Assembly (NCBI RefSeq): GCF_001280845.1
Contig: NZ_LGHP01000001.1
Span: 3,312,418 to 3,376,417, forward strand
Direction of reading: 5' to 3'
DNA length: 64,000 nt
Source of the DNA: Bacillus sp. FJAT-28004
Lineage (GTDB): Bacteria; Bacillota; Bacilli; Paenibacillales; Paenibacillaceae
Below, piece by piece: positions 35,969-44,824 of this stretch. How positions within the stretch are numbered: position 1 is the stretch's first letter; each line of letters opens with the position of its first letter. A model generated the notes under the pieces. The model was given only the letters and a program-made list of their open reading frames with translations. It was not told the origin of the DNA and searched no databases. A program made the translations under genes and the position numbers.

Positions 35969-38076
35969 TTACGAATTGCTCCTTCCACTAACTGCCATGC
36001 CAAAATCAAAATACAGCCGATTATGATACCTGTACCCAAGCCGAGCGCTACACGAATCATCGAAATGTAAAGCGGCGTGTGAAGATGTGCAAAGGTATCA
36101 ACCATCGTCAATTGGCCGATCGAACCGACAATGACAAGCAGCCAAGCTGCACGGTAACGAAGTGCAAGGAACAAGCCAAGCAACAGCGGTGGATGACCAA
36201 GCATAAACTCTTTAAAGCGTGGTCGTACGCCGAATGTAGACTCTAACCACCCGCGAATAAGCAGCTCGATTGCTGGTGCTTGTCCATTGTTCCCTGTACG
36301 AGACAAGTAATAGAAACCGATAGCGCCAATGAATACAGCTACGATAATCCACGTTAAAGTAATAGGTTGTGACAGCAGCTTGCGCAGCTTTCCGATCGAA
36401 GTTTGACCGTTATAGAAAAATACATAGATGGCCACCAATACAATCGGTGCCAAATGCAGCACACTAACTCCGCGGAATTGTTCCAATACCAGATTGTACG
36501 TAATATTGTTCAACAATCCGAATATCATAGGCGCTCCCATGAGGGAGATTAGTGTCGCCACAATAAACCAATTCAAAGCAAGACCAAAACGTCTACCTGT
36601 AGATAAGGCAGGAAATATCCATTTCATACGATTTCCACTCTCATATACAGCACCTGGCTGCTGAGGTGTCTGTCCTTGCTGGCTGCGTCCTACCGACCAA
36701 TTCATTCCGCCAATAACACGACGCTCACCGACGGTGCGGGAGTAAATCCGATTCATCACCCATACAAGAGCCAGCGTAGGGGCTGCAATCGAAGCACCTA
36801 ATGCTAGGCCCTGCTCCATGAGCGAGCTGTTAAGCTTGTACAAGCCTGCGCTTCCAACTAAGCCAATAGCATAGACTGGAATATAAACGCCTGGAATAAA
36901 GGCTCCTATTAACAAAGTAATCAATGCTACTGCACCAGCAGCAACGATTGCACGTACAGGTTTGTTCCAAGAAGGCGGCTCATGATCAAACGCTTTTGGC
37001 ATGCCTGGCGTAAAGCCTGCGTTCGAGAGCTTATCTACTATGCCGCCCTCTTCACCCATTGCTTCAGCAATGCGGTCCAAGGAATTAACCACCATTGCTT
37101 TATCCGTATTCGACTGAGCCGTCCCGTTCAAGAAAAACATACGGATATTGCGATCCTTTGCCGCTAAAAGAAAACGATCAGCAATCGCTTCTGGAGACAT
37201 CGTCATTCCATCGTTCTCCGACAAAGAATATAATCTGACTACATTATAATTTGTAATATAAGCTAATTTATTTATACCTTGTTGCGGTTTTTTCAAATTT
37301 TCTATTGTAGCTATACCCATATCGTATTTTTTAAGCAGTTCTCCGAACTGATAAAGGCTGTTATCCATCGCTTGATCGGATGCACCCTTTACTTTGTCGC
37401 CTTCGAACAATACGCGCTCAACATCGTATTCCTTCAATTTCGCAAGCACAGCGTCTGTTGCTTGCTGATCATAAGGCTTAATACGATCGGAGAAGCGAGG
37501 CAATATTTTAAATCCTGCATTATGAATCGTTTCAAGTGACATTGGATCAAAATCCATCGTTTTCATAACAGCCTCGGTAATCGGCATCTCAACGACAAAA
37601 CCTTTACGGCCGCCGTATGACCAATCACTGTACACAGCCTCGGAACGATCCAACGCTTCGCGTACAATAGGACTAATCATTTCTTCTTCTTTTGGTCCAT
37701 TGAATAAAATATAAGTAAAGTTTTGACCTACCGGCTCAAACTTGCTTTGCAGCAATGCAGCGTCTCTAGAGCTGTAAAAAGTCAGTCTGCCTGATATCTG
37801 CAGATCCTTCAGAGAGCTCTCATAAACGGCCATCGTTGTGACGCCAGATTCCTTCAGCATCTCCAGCTTCTCAGTCAGAAACTGCTGCGGCCTTGCCTGC
37901 TTTTCCGCAACCTCAATAATATCCCGGTAATCAAATACATATTCAACTTGCTTCGACGATTTTTCCATTTCCATACGAACGGCTCCGAGCGGCAATGCTG
38001 CCGCCACCCCGATAATTGCAATGATCCATAAAACGAATCTTGCACGCCGATTCCATTGCTGCCAACGTAAAAACAC
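35932..38076 (-). CDS. DUF5693 polytopic membrane protein, neighbour of csaB
   Basis: The 714-aa product has one N-terminal membrane helix (about 13-30), an extracytoplasmic domain of about 345 residues (EKLEMLKESGVTTMAVYESSL near its start) and then 8-9 membrane helices (about 380-700). This fits the uncharacterised DUF5693 family, often found beside csaB. A role in export or polymerisation of the wall polymer is plausible (inference). The start is a GTG with GGAGG 6 nt upstream. The gene overlaps csaB by 37 nt and lies 35 nt after pgcA, so pgcA-DUF5693-csaB-tagA form one probable operon. Confidence 0.85.
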   Translation of the reverse strand: MFLRWQQWNRRARFVLWIIAIIGVAAALPLGAVRMEMEKSSKQVEYVFDYRDIIEVAEKQARPQQFLTEKLEMLKESGVTTMAVYESSLKDLQISGRLTFYSSRDAALLQSKFEPVGQNFTYILFNGPKEEEMISPIVREALDRSEAVYSDWSYGGRKGFVVEMPITEAVMKTMDFDPMSLETIHNAGFKILPRFSDRIKPYDQQATDAVLAKLKEYDVERVLFEGDKVKGASDQAMDNSLYQFGELLKKYDMGIATIENLKKPQQGINKLAYITNYNVVRLYSLSENDGMTMSPEAIADRFLLAAKDRNIRMFFLNGTAQSNTDKAMVVNSLDRIAEAMGEEGGIVDKLSNAGFTPGMPKAFDHEPPSWNKPVRAIVAAGAVALITLLIGAFIPGVYIPVYAIGLVGSAGLYKLNSSLMEQGLALGASIAAPTLALVWVMNRIYSRTVGERRVIGGMNWSVGRSQQGQTPQQPGAVYESGNRMKWIFPALSTGRRFGLALNWFIVATLISLMGAPMIFGLLNNITYNLVLEQFRGVSVLHLAPIVLVAIYVFFYNGQTSIGKLRKLLSQPITLTWIIVAVFIGAIGFYYLSRTGNNGQAPAIELLIRGWLESTFGVRPRFKEFMLGHPPLLLGLFLALRYRAAWLLVIVGSIGQLTMVDTFAHLHTPLYISMIRVALGLGTGIIIGCILILAWQLVEGAIRKWAPAVIRKFVE

Positions 38077-38111
38077 ACAATTCCTCCGTTCTAAACAGGT
38101 TGATTAACGTT

Positions 38112-39839
38112 CTATTCGGTACGGTCTACCCGTTCCATAACGGAGGTTTGCAATGATTGCAGCGCTACAGCAGCAGCATCCTTAGACTCACCCTTGACCG
38201 CAAAATATACTTTGATTTTTGGCTCCGTGCCCGATGGACGCAAGCAGAACCATGAGCCGTCCGCTCGCAAATATTTCAACACATTCTCCGGACGCAAGCC
38301 ATCTTGGCCCTCGCCGTAATCAAGCACATGCTCCACTTTAACGCCGCCGATTTCAGTTGGCGGATTTTGACGCCAGTCATCCATAATAGCACCAATTTTT
38401 TGTACACCATCAAGGCCCTTAAGCGTACGCGACTCCAAGCCTTCCAAATAAAAACCATGTTCAGCATATAGTTCAAGCAGAACATCGTACAACGTTTTCC
38501 CTTGACTGCTATAATAAGCCGCAGCTTCAGCAATTAATAGTGCGGCAACGATCGCATCTTTATCACGCGCATAAGTTCCTGTTAAATAACCATAGCTTTC
38601 CTCGTAGCCGAATAGGAAAGTGTGCTCACCCGTTTGCTCATAACGAGTCATTTTTTCACCAATATATTTGAAGCCTGTTAACGTATTTTCAACCGCCACG
38701 CCGTATGAACGGGCAATATCCGCGCCCAACTCACTTGTCACGATCGTTTTGACAACAACGCCATTGTCTGGCAGCTGTCCACGTTCCTTCAACTGGCTCA
38801 GCACATAATGAACCATTAGTGCACCTGATTGGTTGCCAGTGAGCACCACGTACTCGCCCTCATTGTTTTTCACAACCGCACCCATACGGTCTGCGTCAGG
38901 ATCGGTACCTATAATGATATCTGCATTGACCTGCTGCGCTAACTTAATCGCAAGTGTAAACGCCTCGCGCTCTTCCGGATTAGGAGACTTTACGGTGCTA
39001 AAATATCCATCCGGCTGCTCTTGCTCCGGTACGATGTGCACATTTTTAAAACCAACCTTTTTCAACACTTCGCGAACAGGCATATTGCCAGTGCCATGCA
39101 GAGGTGTGAATACAACGCTAATCTTTTCGCCAATTTCCCCTTTGATGAGATCTGCATTCAAGCTCTGAGCAACTACCGTATCAATAAATTGTTGATCGGC
39201 ATCTTCTCCAAGCCAGCGAAGCAGGCCCTTCGCCTCCGCTTCCTCGCGACTAAGCCTTTTCACTTCATCAAAACCAGCGATTTGACTGATAGCAGAAATA
39301 ACCTGTTCAGCTTCCTCAGGAATGAGCTGGCAGCCGTCAGCGCCATATGCTTTGTAACCATTGTACTCAGGCGGATTGTGGCTTGCCGTAATGACAATAC
39401 CGCTGGATGCATGCAGTGAGCGCACCGCAAAAGAAAGCTGAGGTGTTGGACGCAGCGCGGTGAATAAATAAGTAGTAATACCGTTGCCAGCAAGCACAAG
39501 CGCTGCATCCAGCGCAAACTCAGGGGAGTTATTGCGGGAATCATGAGCGATGACAACTGAAGGAGCAGCTCCATCAGCAGATTTACCTGCAAGCAGCCAA
39601 TTCGCAAGTCCCTGTGTCGCTTTACCAACCGTATAAGTATTCAAACGATTCGTTCCTGCACCCATTACACCGCGCAAGCCGCCCGTACCAAATTCAAGGT
39701 CACGATAAAAACGGTCCGTAATCTCTTTTTCTTGCCCTTCAATATTGCGCAGCTCGTCCTTTGTTCCCGCATCAATAAGCGGATCATTAAGCCACGCCTC
39801 ATATTTAGCAATAACAGTAGTATTCGTTTCGTTCGTCAT
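38112..39839 (-). CDS. pgcA: Alpha-phosphoglucomutase / phosphomannomutase PgcA
   Basis: This alpha-D-phosphohexomutase interconverts glucose-6-P and glucose-1-P (or the mannose forms) for polymer precursor supply. The 575-aa product has the active-site Ser153 in TASHNPPEYNGYKAYG, the Mg loop GTDPDADR (D313/D315/D317), the sugar loop GYEESYGYL and the C-terminal phosphate loop RPSGTEPKIK. The length matches B. subtilis PgcA. It sits upstream of the csaB cluster, consistent with making nucleotide-sugar precursors for the wall polymer. Confidence 0.95.
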   Translation of the reverse strand: MTNETNTTVIAKYEAWLNDPLIDAGTKDELRNIEGQEKEITDRFYRDLEFGTGGLRGVMGAGTNRLNTYTVGKATQGLANWLLAGKSADGAAPSVVIAHDSRNNSPEFALDAALVLAGNGITTYLFTALRPTPQLSFAVRSLHASSGIVITASHNPPEYNGYKAYGADGCQLIPEEAEQVISAISQIAGFDEVKRLSREEAEAKGLLRWLGEDADQQFIDTVVAQSLNADLIKGEIGEKISVVFTPLHGTGNMPVREVLKKVGFKNVHIVPEQEQPDGYFSTVKSPNPEEREAFTLAIKLAQQVNADIIIGTDPDADRMGAVVKNNEGEYVVLTGNQSGALMVHYVLSQLKERGQLPDNGVVVKTIVTSELGADIARSYGVAVENTLTGFKYIGEKMTRYEQTGEHTFLFGYEESYGYLTGTYARDKDAIVAALLIAEAAAYYSSQGKTLYDVLLELYAEHGFYLEGLESRTLKGLDGVQKIGAIMDDWRQNPPTEIGGVKVEHVLDYGEGQDGLRPENVLKYLRADGSWFCLRPSGTEPKIKVYFAVKGESKDAAAVALQSLQTSVMERVDRTE

Positions 39840-39872
39840 ATTTAGCAGCCTCTTTCATTCATGAATTTATAT

Positions 39873-40304
39873 TTATGAAGGATTAGATAAAGCAAACATA
39901 AGCTCGCCTTCGGCAACGATTTGATCGCCAACTCTTGCTGTCCCTTGCCCTTTTCCAATAGAGCCCTTAAGCCTTGTAATCTGGACCTCAAGCGTCAACG
40001 TATCGCCAGGCTTTACTTGACCACGAAAACGGAAGCCGTCGATGCCAGCAAAAAAACCAAGCTTTCCACGATTAGCTTCTATCATCAGCATCGCTACAGT
40101 ACCTACCTGCGCAAGCGCTTCTACTATAAGAACGCCTGGCATAACCGGATAACCCGGGAAATGACCTACAAAATAGGGTTCATTCATCGTAACATTTTTG
40201 AGACCGACTGCACGCACGCCTGGCTCAACCTCCAAAATTCGGTCGATTAGCAGAAACGGCGGACGGTGCGGAATGATTTCTTGAATTTGATTAATATCCA
40301 ACAT
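39873..40304 (-). CDS. fabZ: (3R)-hydroxyacyl-ACP dehydratase FabZ
   Basis: FabZ dehydrates beta-hydroxyacyl-ACP in fatty-acid elongation. The 143-aa product (from the ATG at 40302-40304, AGAGGGG upstream) has the hot-dog fold signature [19 protein letters not shown] with catalytic H48 and E62. A longer in-frame start at 40325 lies on the ribosome binding site and is less likely. In B. subtilis and relatives fabZ lies close to mbl-flhO-flhP; here two other genes separate it from that group. Confidence 0.96.
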   Translation of the reverse strand: MLDINQIQEIIPHRPPFLLIDRILEVEPGVRAVGLKNVTMNEPYFVGHFPGYPVMPGVLIVEALAQVGTVAMLMIEANRGKLGFFAGIDGFRFRGQVKPGDTLTLEVQITRLKGSIGKGQGTARVGDQIVAEGELMFALSNPS

Positions 40305-40378
40305 GACAAAAAAAGCCCCTCTCATTAGTAGTTAGGTAGTATAAAAAGTGTCTTTCTGTACGACACTATACATATCCC

Positions 40379-40398
40379 TCATAAACTGCAGTTTATGA
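40379..40398. promoter_or_regulatory. Perfect 20-bp palindrome upstream of fabZ
   Basis: TCATAAACTG followed directly by its reverse complement CAGTTTATGA, with no spacer. It lies about 75 nt upstream of the fabZ start. Such a site could bind a dimeric regulator or be a cruciform; it does not match the FapR operator consensus. Confidence 0.4.
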
Positions 40399-40408
40399 AG
40401 GTTAAGAT

Positions 40409-40455
40409 AAGAGGTTTGGCTGCTTGGACCCGAAGTGTCCTCAGCCAAGCCTCTT
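40409..40455 (-). terminator. Probable terminator of the CDP-alcohol phosphatidyltransferase gene
   Basis: AAGAGGCTTGGCTG pairs with CAGCCAAACCTCTT with one bulge (long G-C-rich stem), 26 nt after the stop. The T-tract after it is poor (TATCTT), so termination may be partial. Confidence 0.55.
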
Positions 40456-40480
40456 TGTTCATATGTAGTGAATTAAAAGA

Positions 40481-41014
40481 TCACGAATGTCCGGCTGGTG
40501 TTTCCGTTATGTTTTTATTCAGCGCTTTAAACATCACGATATACATAATTGAAGTTACGAATGAGAAGGCAATGACCCCCCACAAATAAAAATGAGCATT
40601 CGGCGCTTCAAAGAAAATCAGCATAATCGCTGCATAAAAGAGCACAGTTGTCAGCTTCCCCATCCAGTTGGCAGGTACCGTCTTTTTCCCTCGAAAGTGA
40701 AAATAGAGTCCCCCCGCTATCATGCCCAAATCGCGCAAAAACATCGCTGCAGCCGCTGCCCAAGAAATATGGCCGGATACGAGCAGCGATACAATAACCG
40801 TGATCAGCATCAACTTATCCGCAAGCGGATCAAGCATTATTCCAGCCGTCGTTACCTGACCGGTTCTGCGTGCGATATAACCATCAAGTACATCGGTAAT
40901 ACCAGCAGCAACCATAATCAAAAAGGCAGGAATCATATGTCCTTCCGCAAAAATCACAATGTAGACAGGGATTAATAAAAAACGCAATGATGTTAATAGA
41001 TTCGGCAGATTCAA
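40481..41014 (-). CDS. CDP-alcohol phosphatidyltransferase (PgsA-like)
   Basis: The 177-aa, multi-helix membrane enzyme carries the complete CDP-alcohol phosphotransferase motif D-x2-DG-x2-AR-x8-G-x3-D-x3-D, visible from DVLDGYIARR to LDPLADK (about 40-66). Members make phosphatidylglycerophosphate or related lipids. The start MNLPNLLTSLRFLLIP is typical of PgsA/cardiolipin-synthase-like proteins. It could be the main PgsA or a paralogue with another alcohol acceptor; sequence alone does not settle this. It is divergent from the Big_2 gene. Confidence 0.9.
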   Translation of the reverse strand: MNLPNLLTSLRFLLIPVYIVIFAEGHMIPAFLIMVAAGITDVLDGYIARRTGQVTTAGIMLDPLADKLMLITVIVSLLVSGHISWAAAAAMFLRDLGMIAGGLYFHFRGKKTVPANWMGKLTTVLFYAAIMLIFFEAPNAHFYLWGVIAFSFVTSIMYIVMFKALNKNITETPAGHS

Positions 41015-41258
41015 ATATTCACGCTCCTCTACCTATTACTGACTGTCCACCATGGTTCCCAACTATTATACAACTACCTCCCACAAAAATAAAACTATCG
41101 CTGTTCCTAATAAGCTAAGCAAATTGCAGAAGTTAGTTCAAACTAACTATTTGCCATTTTTTTATTTATACATTTTGTGATCGTTATTCATTTTTACCAT
41201 CTTCTTACCGTTATAAATAGAATACCAATTACTTTAAACAAGAAAGGACAGGGATGTA

Positions 41259-43469
41259 GTGAATTTTAGTTTGCGATTAAATAAGTCGTTAAAAGGAACT
41301 CGCAGGTGGCTGTCAGCTGCACTTGCATTCGTATTGGTTATGACTTCCATGACTGGAGTTGTCAACGCCGCAGAAGATACAGTAAACGGCATTGAATTTA
41401 ACTATGACTCAACGGATTACAACAGCAGCACGTCATCACTGGAAACATTTGTTGAAGATGATCAGGTCAATTTAACGGTATTCGCCTCCATTTCAGGTTC
41501 GTCATCGAAAAAGGAAGTTACAGCGGATGCGACATGGAAATCATCCAATACCGCTCTCGTCAAAGTGGAAAAAGGCATATTAACGGGTGTGGGCAAGGGA
41601 ACTGCAACGATAAGTGCTACTTATAAAGGCTACACGATTTCTATCAAGGCTTCATCAGATTATGTTTATGATTCAGTAACCCTGATGCAGAACGGAATAA
41701 CCGCACCAGCAACGACTGATATCGAGATTGGTCAAAACTTGGTCTTCACGTTAAACGGCTTGAAAGCAAACCAAGAGCCAAAAAACGTGACAAGCGATGC
41801 TGTTTGGACAACATCAAACGCTGCTATTGCTACAGTTGATGAAGGCGCTATTACATTACTAGGTGTCGGAGCCGTTACGATTACCGCCAAGCTTAAAGGT
41901 AAATCCGATTCGATTACAGTAAATGTTACCTCACCTTACAAATCGATTACGATTGATTCCGGTAATTCAGGCAATCTGGTCGAACTCGACATCGGCTATG
42001 ACGACAAAGTATTAACCGCCTCCGTCGCACCGAAGACTGGCGGAACACTTCCCGTTACAAATGAAGCCAAATGGGTAAGCGCTAATGAAAAAGTGGCCTC
42101 AGTTAAAAAAGGCGTAATCACAGCGGTAAGCGCTGGAAAAACGACGATTACCGTATCCTACAAAGGTGTTAGCACATCCATTGATGTTGTTGTGCGTACG
42201 GCTTTTCAGTCGATCAAGCTCTCACCTGAGAAGGAATACCATCTGCTGCTGCAGGACGCACCGCTTCAAGTTAAAGCCGACGTGCTTGATAATAAAAATA
42301 ATTCTGACGATGTGACTGATAAAGCCGATTGGACGTCTTCGAACGTCGTAGTCGCTACCGTTACAGCAGGAAAGATATTTCCTAAATCGGTCGGCACAAC
42401 TAAAATTACAGCAAACTACAAGGGTGTTAGCCGCAGCATTGAAATTACGGTATACCCGAGCATAACCGAGCTTACTGTTGAAACGGAAACCATCGATGGT
42501 TACACCGAAATCAGCGAGAATCTGCCTAAAGTAATGGCAACAACCTTTGATGGTACGAAGGTCGACGTATCCAAAATTGTGGTTTGGACTTCCGCGGATG
42601 AGAAAGTAGCTACCATAAAAGACGGCCAATGGACAGCTAAAACGCTTGGGAAATCCGTCCTTACCGCAGCTCTTCAGGGATATAAAACAAATGTGACTTT
42701 AGTCGTTCATATGAAGCCATTAAAGCTGATAGCTGGCGTAAAAGATCTTAGCATTATTTTAGGAAAAGAAACACCTTTCCCTTCCGTAACCGTTGTTAAT
42801 GAAGACGGAGAAGAAGAGGATATTTCGAGCAGAGTCAAATGGAAGTCTTCATCAGAGGATATCGTGCTGAAAGAAAAGAGCATGAAAGGCTTAGATGTAG
42901 CCAGTATTACGCTCACAGCCACTTACCTGACTAAGAGTGTAACTGTACGTGTAAAAATTGAGGAAGAAATCGTCAAGCTTGTTGTTGACCCCATTTCTCT
43001 CGATCTTTATCCTGGCAGATCCAAATCCGTTAAGGTTACAGGTTATTACAAGAGCGGCAAGCAGGTTTCGTTAGGATCAAAAATGAATTGGGAGTCTGGA
43101 AATCCTAACATCGCAACCGTTAGCAGCACTACTGTTAAAGGGGTTGCCGTAGGAACAACTAAAATTACCGGTTCATACCAAGGCAAAACGGTCATTGTCC
43201 CTGTTGTGATTTCCCCTAAACTGAAATCACTTGTCCTATCCAGCAAATCAGTTCAGCTCAGCCCTGGAGGAATCTATTCGGCTAAGCTGCAAGCTAATTT
43301 TACGACTGGAAACCCGGCTGATGTAACCGATAACGCAGTTTGGACATCATCCAAAGCTAGTGTCGCTACCGTAGTTAATGGAAAGATCATTGCTGTTAGC
43401 AAAGGATCCGCATCCATTAAAGCAACCTATGCAGGCAAAAGTGTCACGATAAGGGTAAGTGTAAAATAA
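41259..43469 (+). CDS. Exported protein with eight Big_2 Ig-like repeats
   Basis: The 736-aa product has a signal peptide (about 13-37, ending VVNAAE). It then has about eight bacterial Ig-like group 2 repeats of 80-90 residues, each with a W..SN..VATV..G.I strand and a G.T.IT..Y.G strand (for example DKADWTSSNVVVATVTAGKI). No SLH or LPXTG anchor is visible, so it may be secreted or held by other means. Start GTG at 41259, with an AGGGA site nearby. One of only two plus-strand genes in the window, it lies between the fabZ region and the flagellar-rod genes. A TATAAA box near 41214 could be its -10. Confidence 0.88.
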   Translation: MNFSLRLNKSLKGTRRWLSAALAFVLVMTSMTGVVNAAEDTVNGIEFNYDSTDYNSSTSSLETFVEDDQVNLTVFASISGSSSKKEVTADATWKSSNTALVKVEKGILTGVGKGTATISATYKGYTISIKASSDYVYDSVTLMQNGITAPATTDIEIGQNLVFTLNGLKANQEPKNVTSDAVWTTSNAAIATVDEGAITLLGVGAVTITAKLKGKSDSITVNVTSPYKSITIDSGNSGNLVELDIGYDDKVLTASVAPKTGGTLPVTNEAKWVSANEKVASVKKGVITAVSAGKTTITVSYKGVSTSIDVVVRTAFQSIKLSPEKEYHLLLQDAPLQVKADVLDNKNNSDDVTDKADWTSSNVVVATVTAGKIFPKSVGTTKITANYKGVSRSIEITVYPSITELTVETETIDGYTEISENLPKVMATTFDGTKVDVSKIVVWTSADEKVATIKDGQWTAKTLGKSVLTAALQGYKTNVTLVVHMKPLKLIAGVKDLSIILGKETPFPSVTVVNEDGEEEDISSRVKWKSSSEDIVLKEKSMKGLDVASITLTATYLTKSVTVRVKIEEEIVKLVVDPISLDLYPGRSKSVKVTGYYKSGKQVSLGSKMNWESGNPNIATVSSTTVKGVAVGTTKITGSYQGKTVIVPVVISPKLKSLVLSSKSVQLSPGGIYSAKLQANFTTGNPADVTDNAVWTSSKASVATVVNGKIIAVSKGSASIKATYAGKSVTIRVSVK

Positions 43470-43554
43470 ATAAAAAATGCTGCAAGTGTGAAGCTCGTTA
43501 CATAACGAGTTTTTCACTTGCGTAATAGAAGTGTATCTTTCGTATTGATACCCA

Positions 43555-43606
43555 AAAAAGGGTTGCCCGCTTTGCAGCATACACTGCAAAATGGGCAACC
43601 CTTTTT
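43555..43606. terminator. Bidirectional terminator between converging genes
   Basis: AAGGGTTGCCC (43558-43568) pairs with GGGCAACCC (43593-43601) and an inner TTTGCAG/CTGCAAA stem. It has an A-run on the left and TTTTT on the right, so it can terminate both the Big_2 gene (plus) and the EpuA-family gene (minus). A second hairpin (GCAAGTG...CACTTGC, about 43482-43521) precedes it. Confidence 0.88.
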
Positions 43607-43618
43607 CTCTTATATTAA

Positions 43619-43942
43619 TTACGATTCAGCAAACACTAAGTCATAGAGATGCTGCCATGTAGCCCAGCTAAAAACCTCATCCCCAGACTGCTTGCCTATT
43701 ACGACGTAACCAATGTACAAGCCTGCCACTAGCATAATGATCATTATGAGCGGTACGATGCTTTTGCGTAAAAGCCACAGCAGCATGCTTACCCCTTTGG
43801 GCCGTTGCTTCTTATTGGAGCTCTCTTCAGCCTTCGCGCGACTACTGCGCTTCTGCCTCCCAGAGCTTTTCTCTTCCGCTTTACTCCCGGATCCGCTTGC
43901 TTCATGGTCCATTCGCTCATCGGCCATACTCATCAACATCAT
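43619..43942 (-). CDS. EpuA-family small membrane protein
   Basis: The 107-aa product has a charged Ser/Lys/Glu-rich N-terminus (about 1-50), one membrane helix (about 61-83) and a short C-terminal tail. The segment LVAGLYIGYVVIGKQSGDEVFSWATWQHLYDLVF matches the pattern of the EpuA family (PF11772), often annotated as an RNA polymerase beta-like subunit because of an old naming error; its role is unknown. It begins 8 nt after flhP and is probably cotranscribed with it. The ATG at 43942 follows AAGGA. Confidence 0.8.
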   Translation of the reverse strand: MMLMSMADERMDHEASGSGSKAEEKSSGRQKRSSRAKAEESSNKKQRPKGVSMLLWLLRKSIVPLIMIIMLVAGLYIGYVVIGKQSGDEVFSWATWQHLYDLVFAES

Positions 43943-43949
43943 CCTATCC

Positions 43950-44792
43950 TTATGCGCGCAGCCCGTTGGTAAGGCTCATCATCGTATCACTTGACGATAA
44001 CGCTCTAGCTGCCAATTGATAAGCGCGCTGCACATTAATAAGCTCGGTCATCTCGTCCGTCAGCTCGACATTTGACTGCTCCAAGTAACCTTGACGCAGC
44101 ACAATGTTATTTTCCGAATTCGGCACAGCCTGCTGCACGACATCACCAGCATTAATTCCGTTTGCAACGACAAACAGGTTATCAGAAACCGCAGTCAATG
44201 CCGCAGGACGCGAAGCTTGCAGCAACTTAATGCTGCCAAGCGGAATCGTGCGCTCAGAAGATACTCCAAGCACGGTTCCGTCTGGATTTACCCGTAAACT
44301 GTACCCTTGAGGTACTACGATATTGCGCTCAACCACGTTTCCTGTCACAGCATCTCTTACGTTAGCTACGACTGGATATCCGTCTTCCGTTGCCAAAATC
44401 GTATCACCGTTTGCGCCGACCGTCAACTGAAACGCTCCGTTGCGTGTATAAGCACGGTTGCCAGCGTTGTCCACTTCCACCTCGAACAGTGCATTTCCCT
44501 CAATCGCAATATCCGTTTCTTTATCGGTTCCTTGCATAGGGCCTTGAGAGAGATTGGGTTGAACCATCGTCATTCTCGAGCCCCAGCCTTGCGTGAAATC
44601 CATTGGTGTTTTACGACCAGGCTGATTAAAAGCCTCTGGCTGGCTTCTTACGTTTGTAAGAAGATCCTCAAAGGTCGCTTCCTTGCGTTTGTAACCAACT
44701 GTATTCACATTAGCTATATTATCCGCGAGAAGATCCAGCTTCTGTTGAAGACCATTCATCGATACCATAGCGTTAATCATTGAACTGTTCAT
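43950..44792 (-). CDS. flhP: Flagellar rod/hook-basal body protein FlhP (FlgG-like)
   Basis: FlhP is a distal rod-type protein of the Gram-positive flagellum. The 280-aa product has the rod/hook N-terminal motif LLADNIANVNTVGYKRK and the FlgG-type C-terminal motif QGYLEQSNVELTDEMTELINVQRAYQLAARAL. It is paired with flhO upstream, as in the mbl-flhO-flhP order of B. subtilis. Start ATG at 44792. Confidence 0.94.
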   Translation of the reverse strand: MNSSMINAMVSMNGLQQKLDLLADNIANVNTVGYKRKEATFEDLLTNVRSQPEAFNQPGRKTPMDFTQGWGSRMTMVQPNLSQGPMQGTDKETDIAIEGNALFEVEVDNAGNRAYTRNGAFQLTVGANGDTILATEDGYPVVANVRDAVTGNVVERNIVVPQGYSLRVNPDGTVLGVSSERTIPLGSIKLLQASRPAALTAVSDNLFVVANGINAGDVVQQAVPNSENNIVLRQGYLEQSNVELTDEMTELINVQRAYQLAARALSSSDTMMSLTNGLRA

Positions 44793-44824
44793 GCTTCGTG
44801 CACCTCCGCTACTTCAACCTGTTG

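Noticed and set aside
40320-40345. FapR operator upstream of fabZ
   Set aside because: TTAGTA-like text is present, but the second half-site is not its reverse complement.
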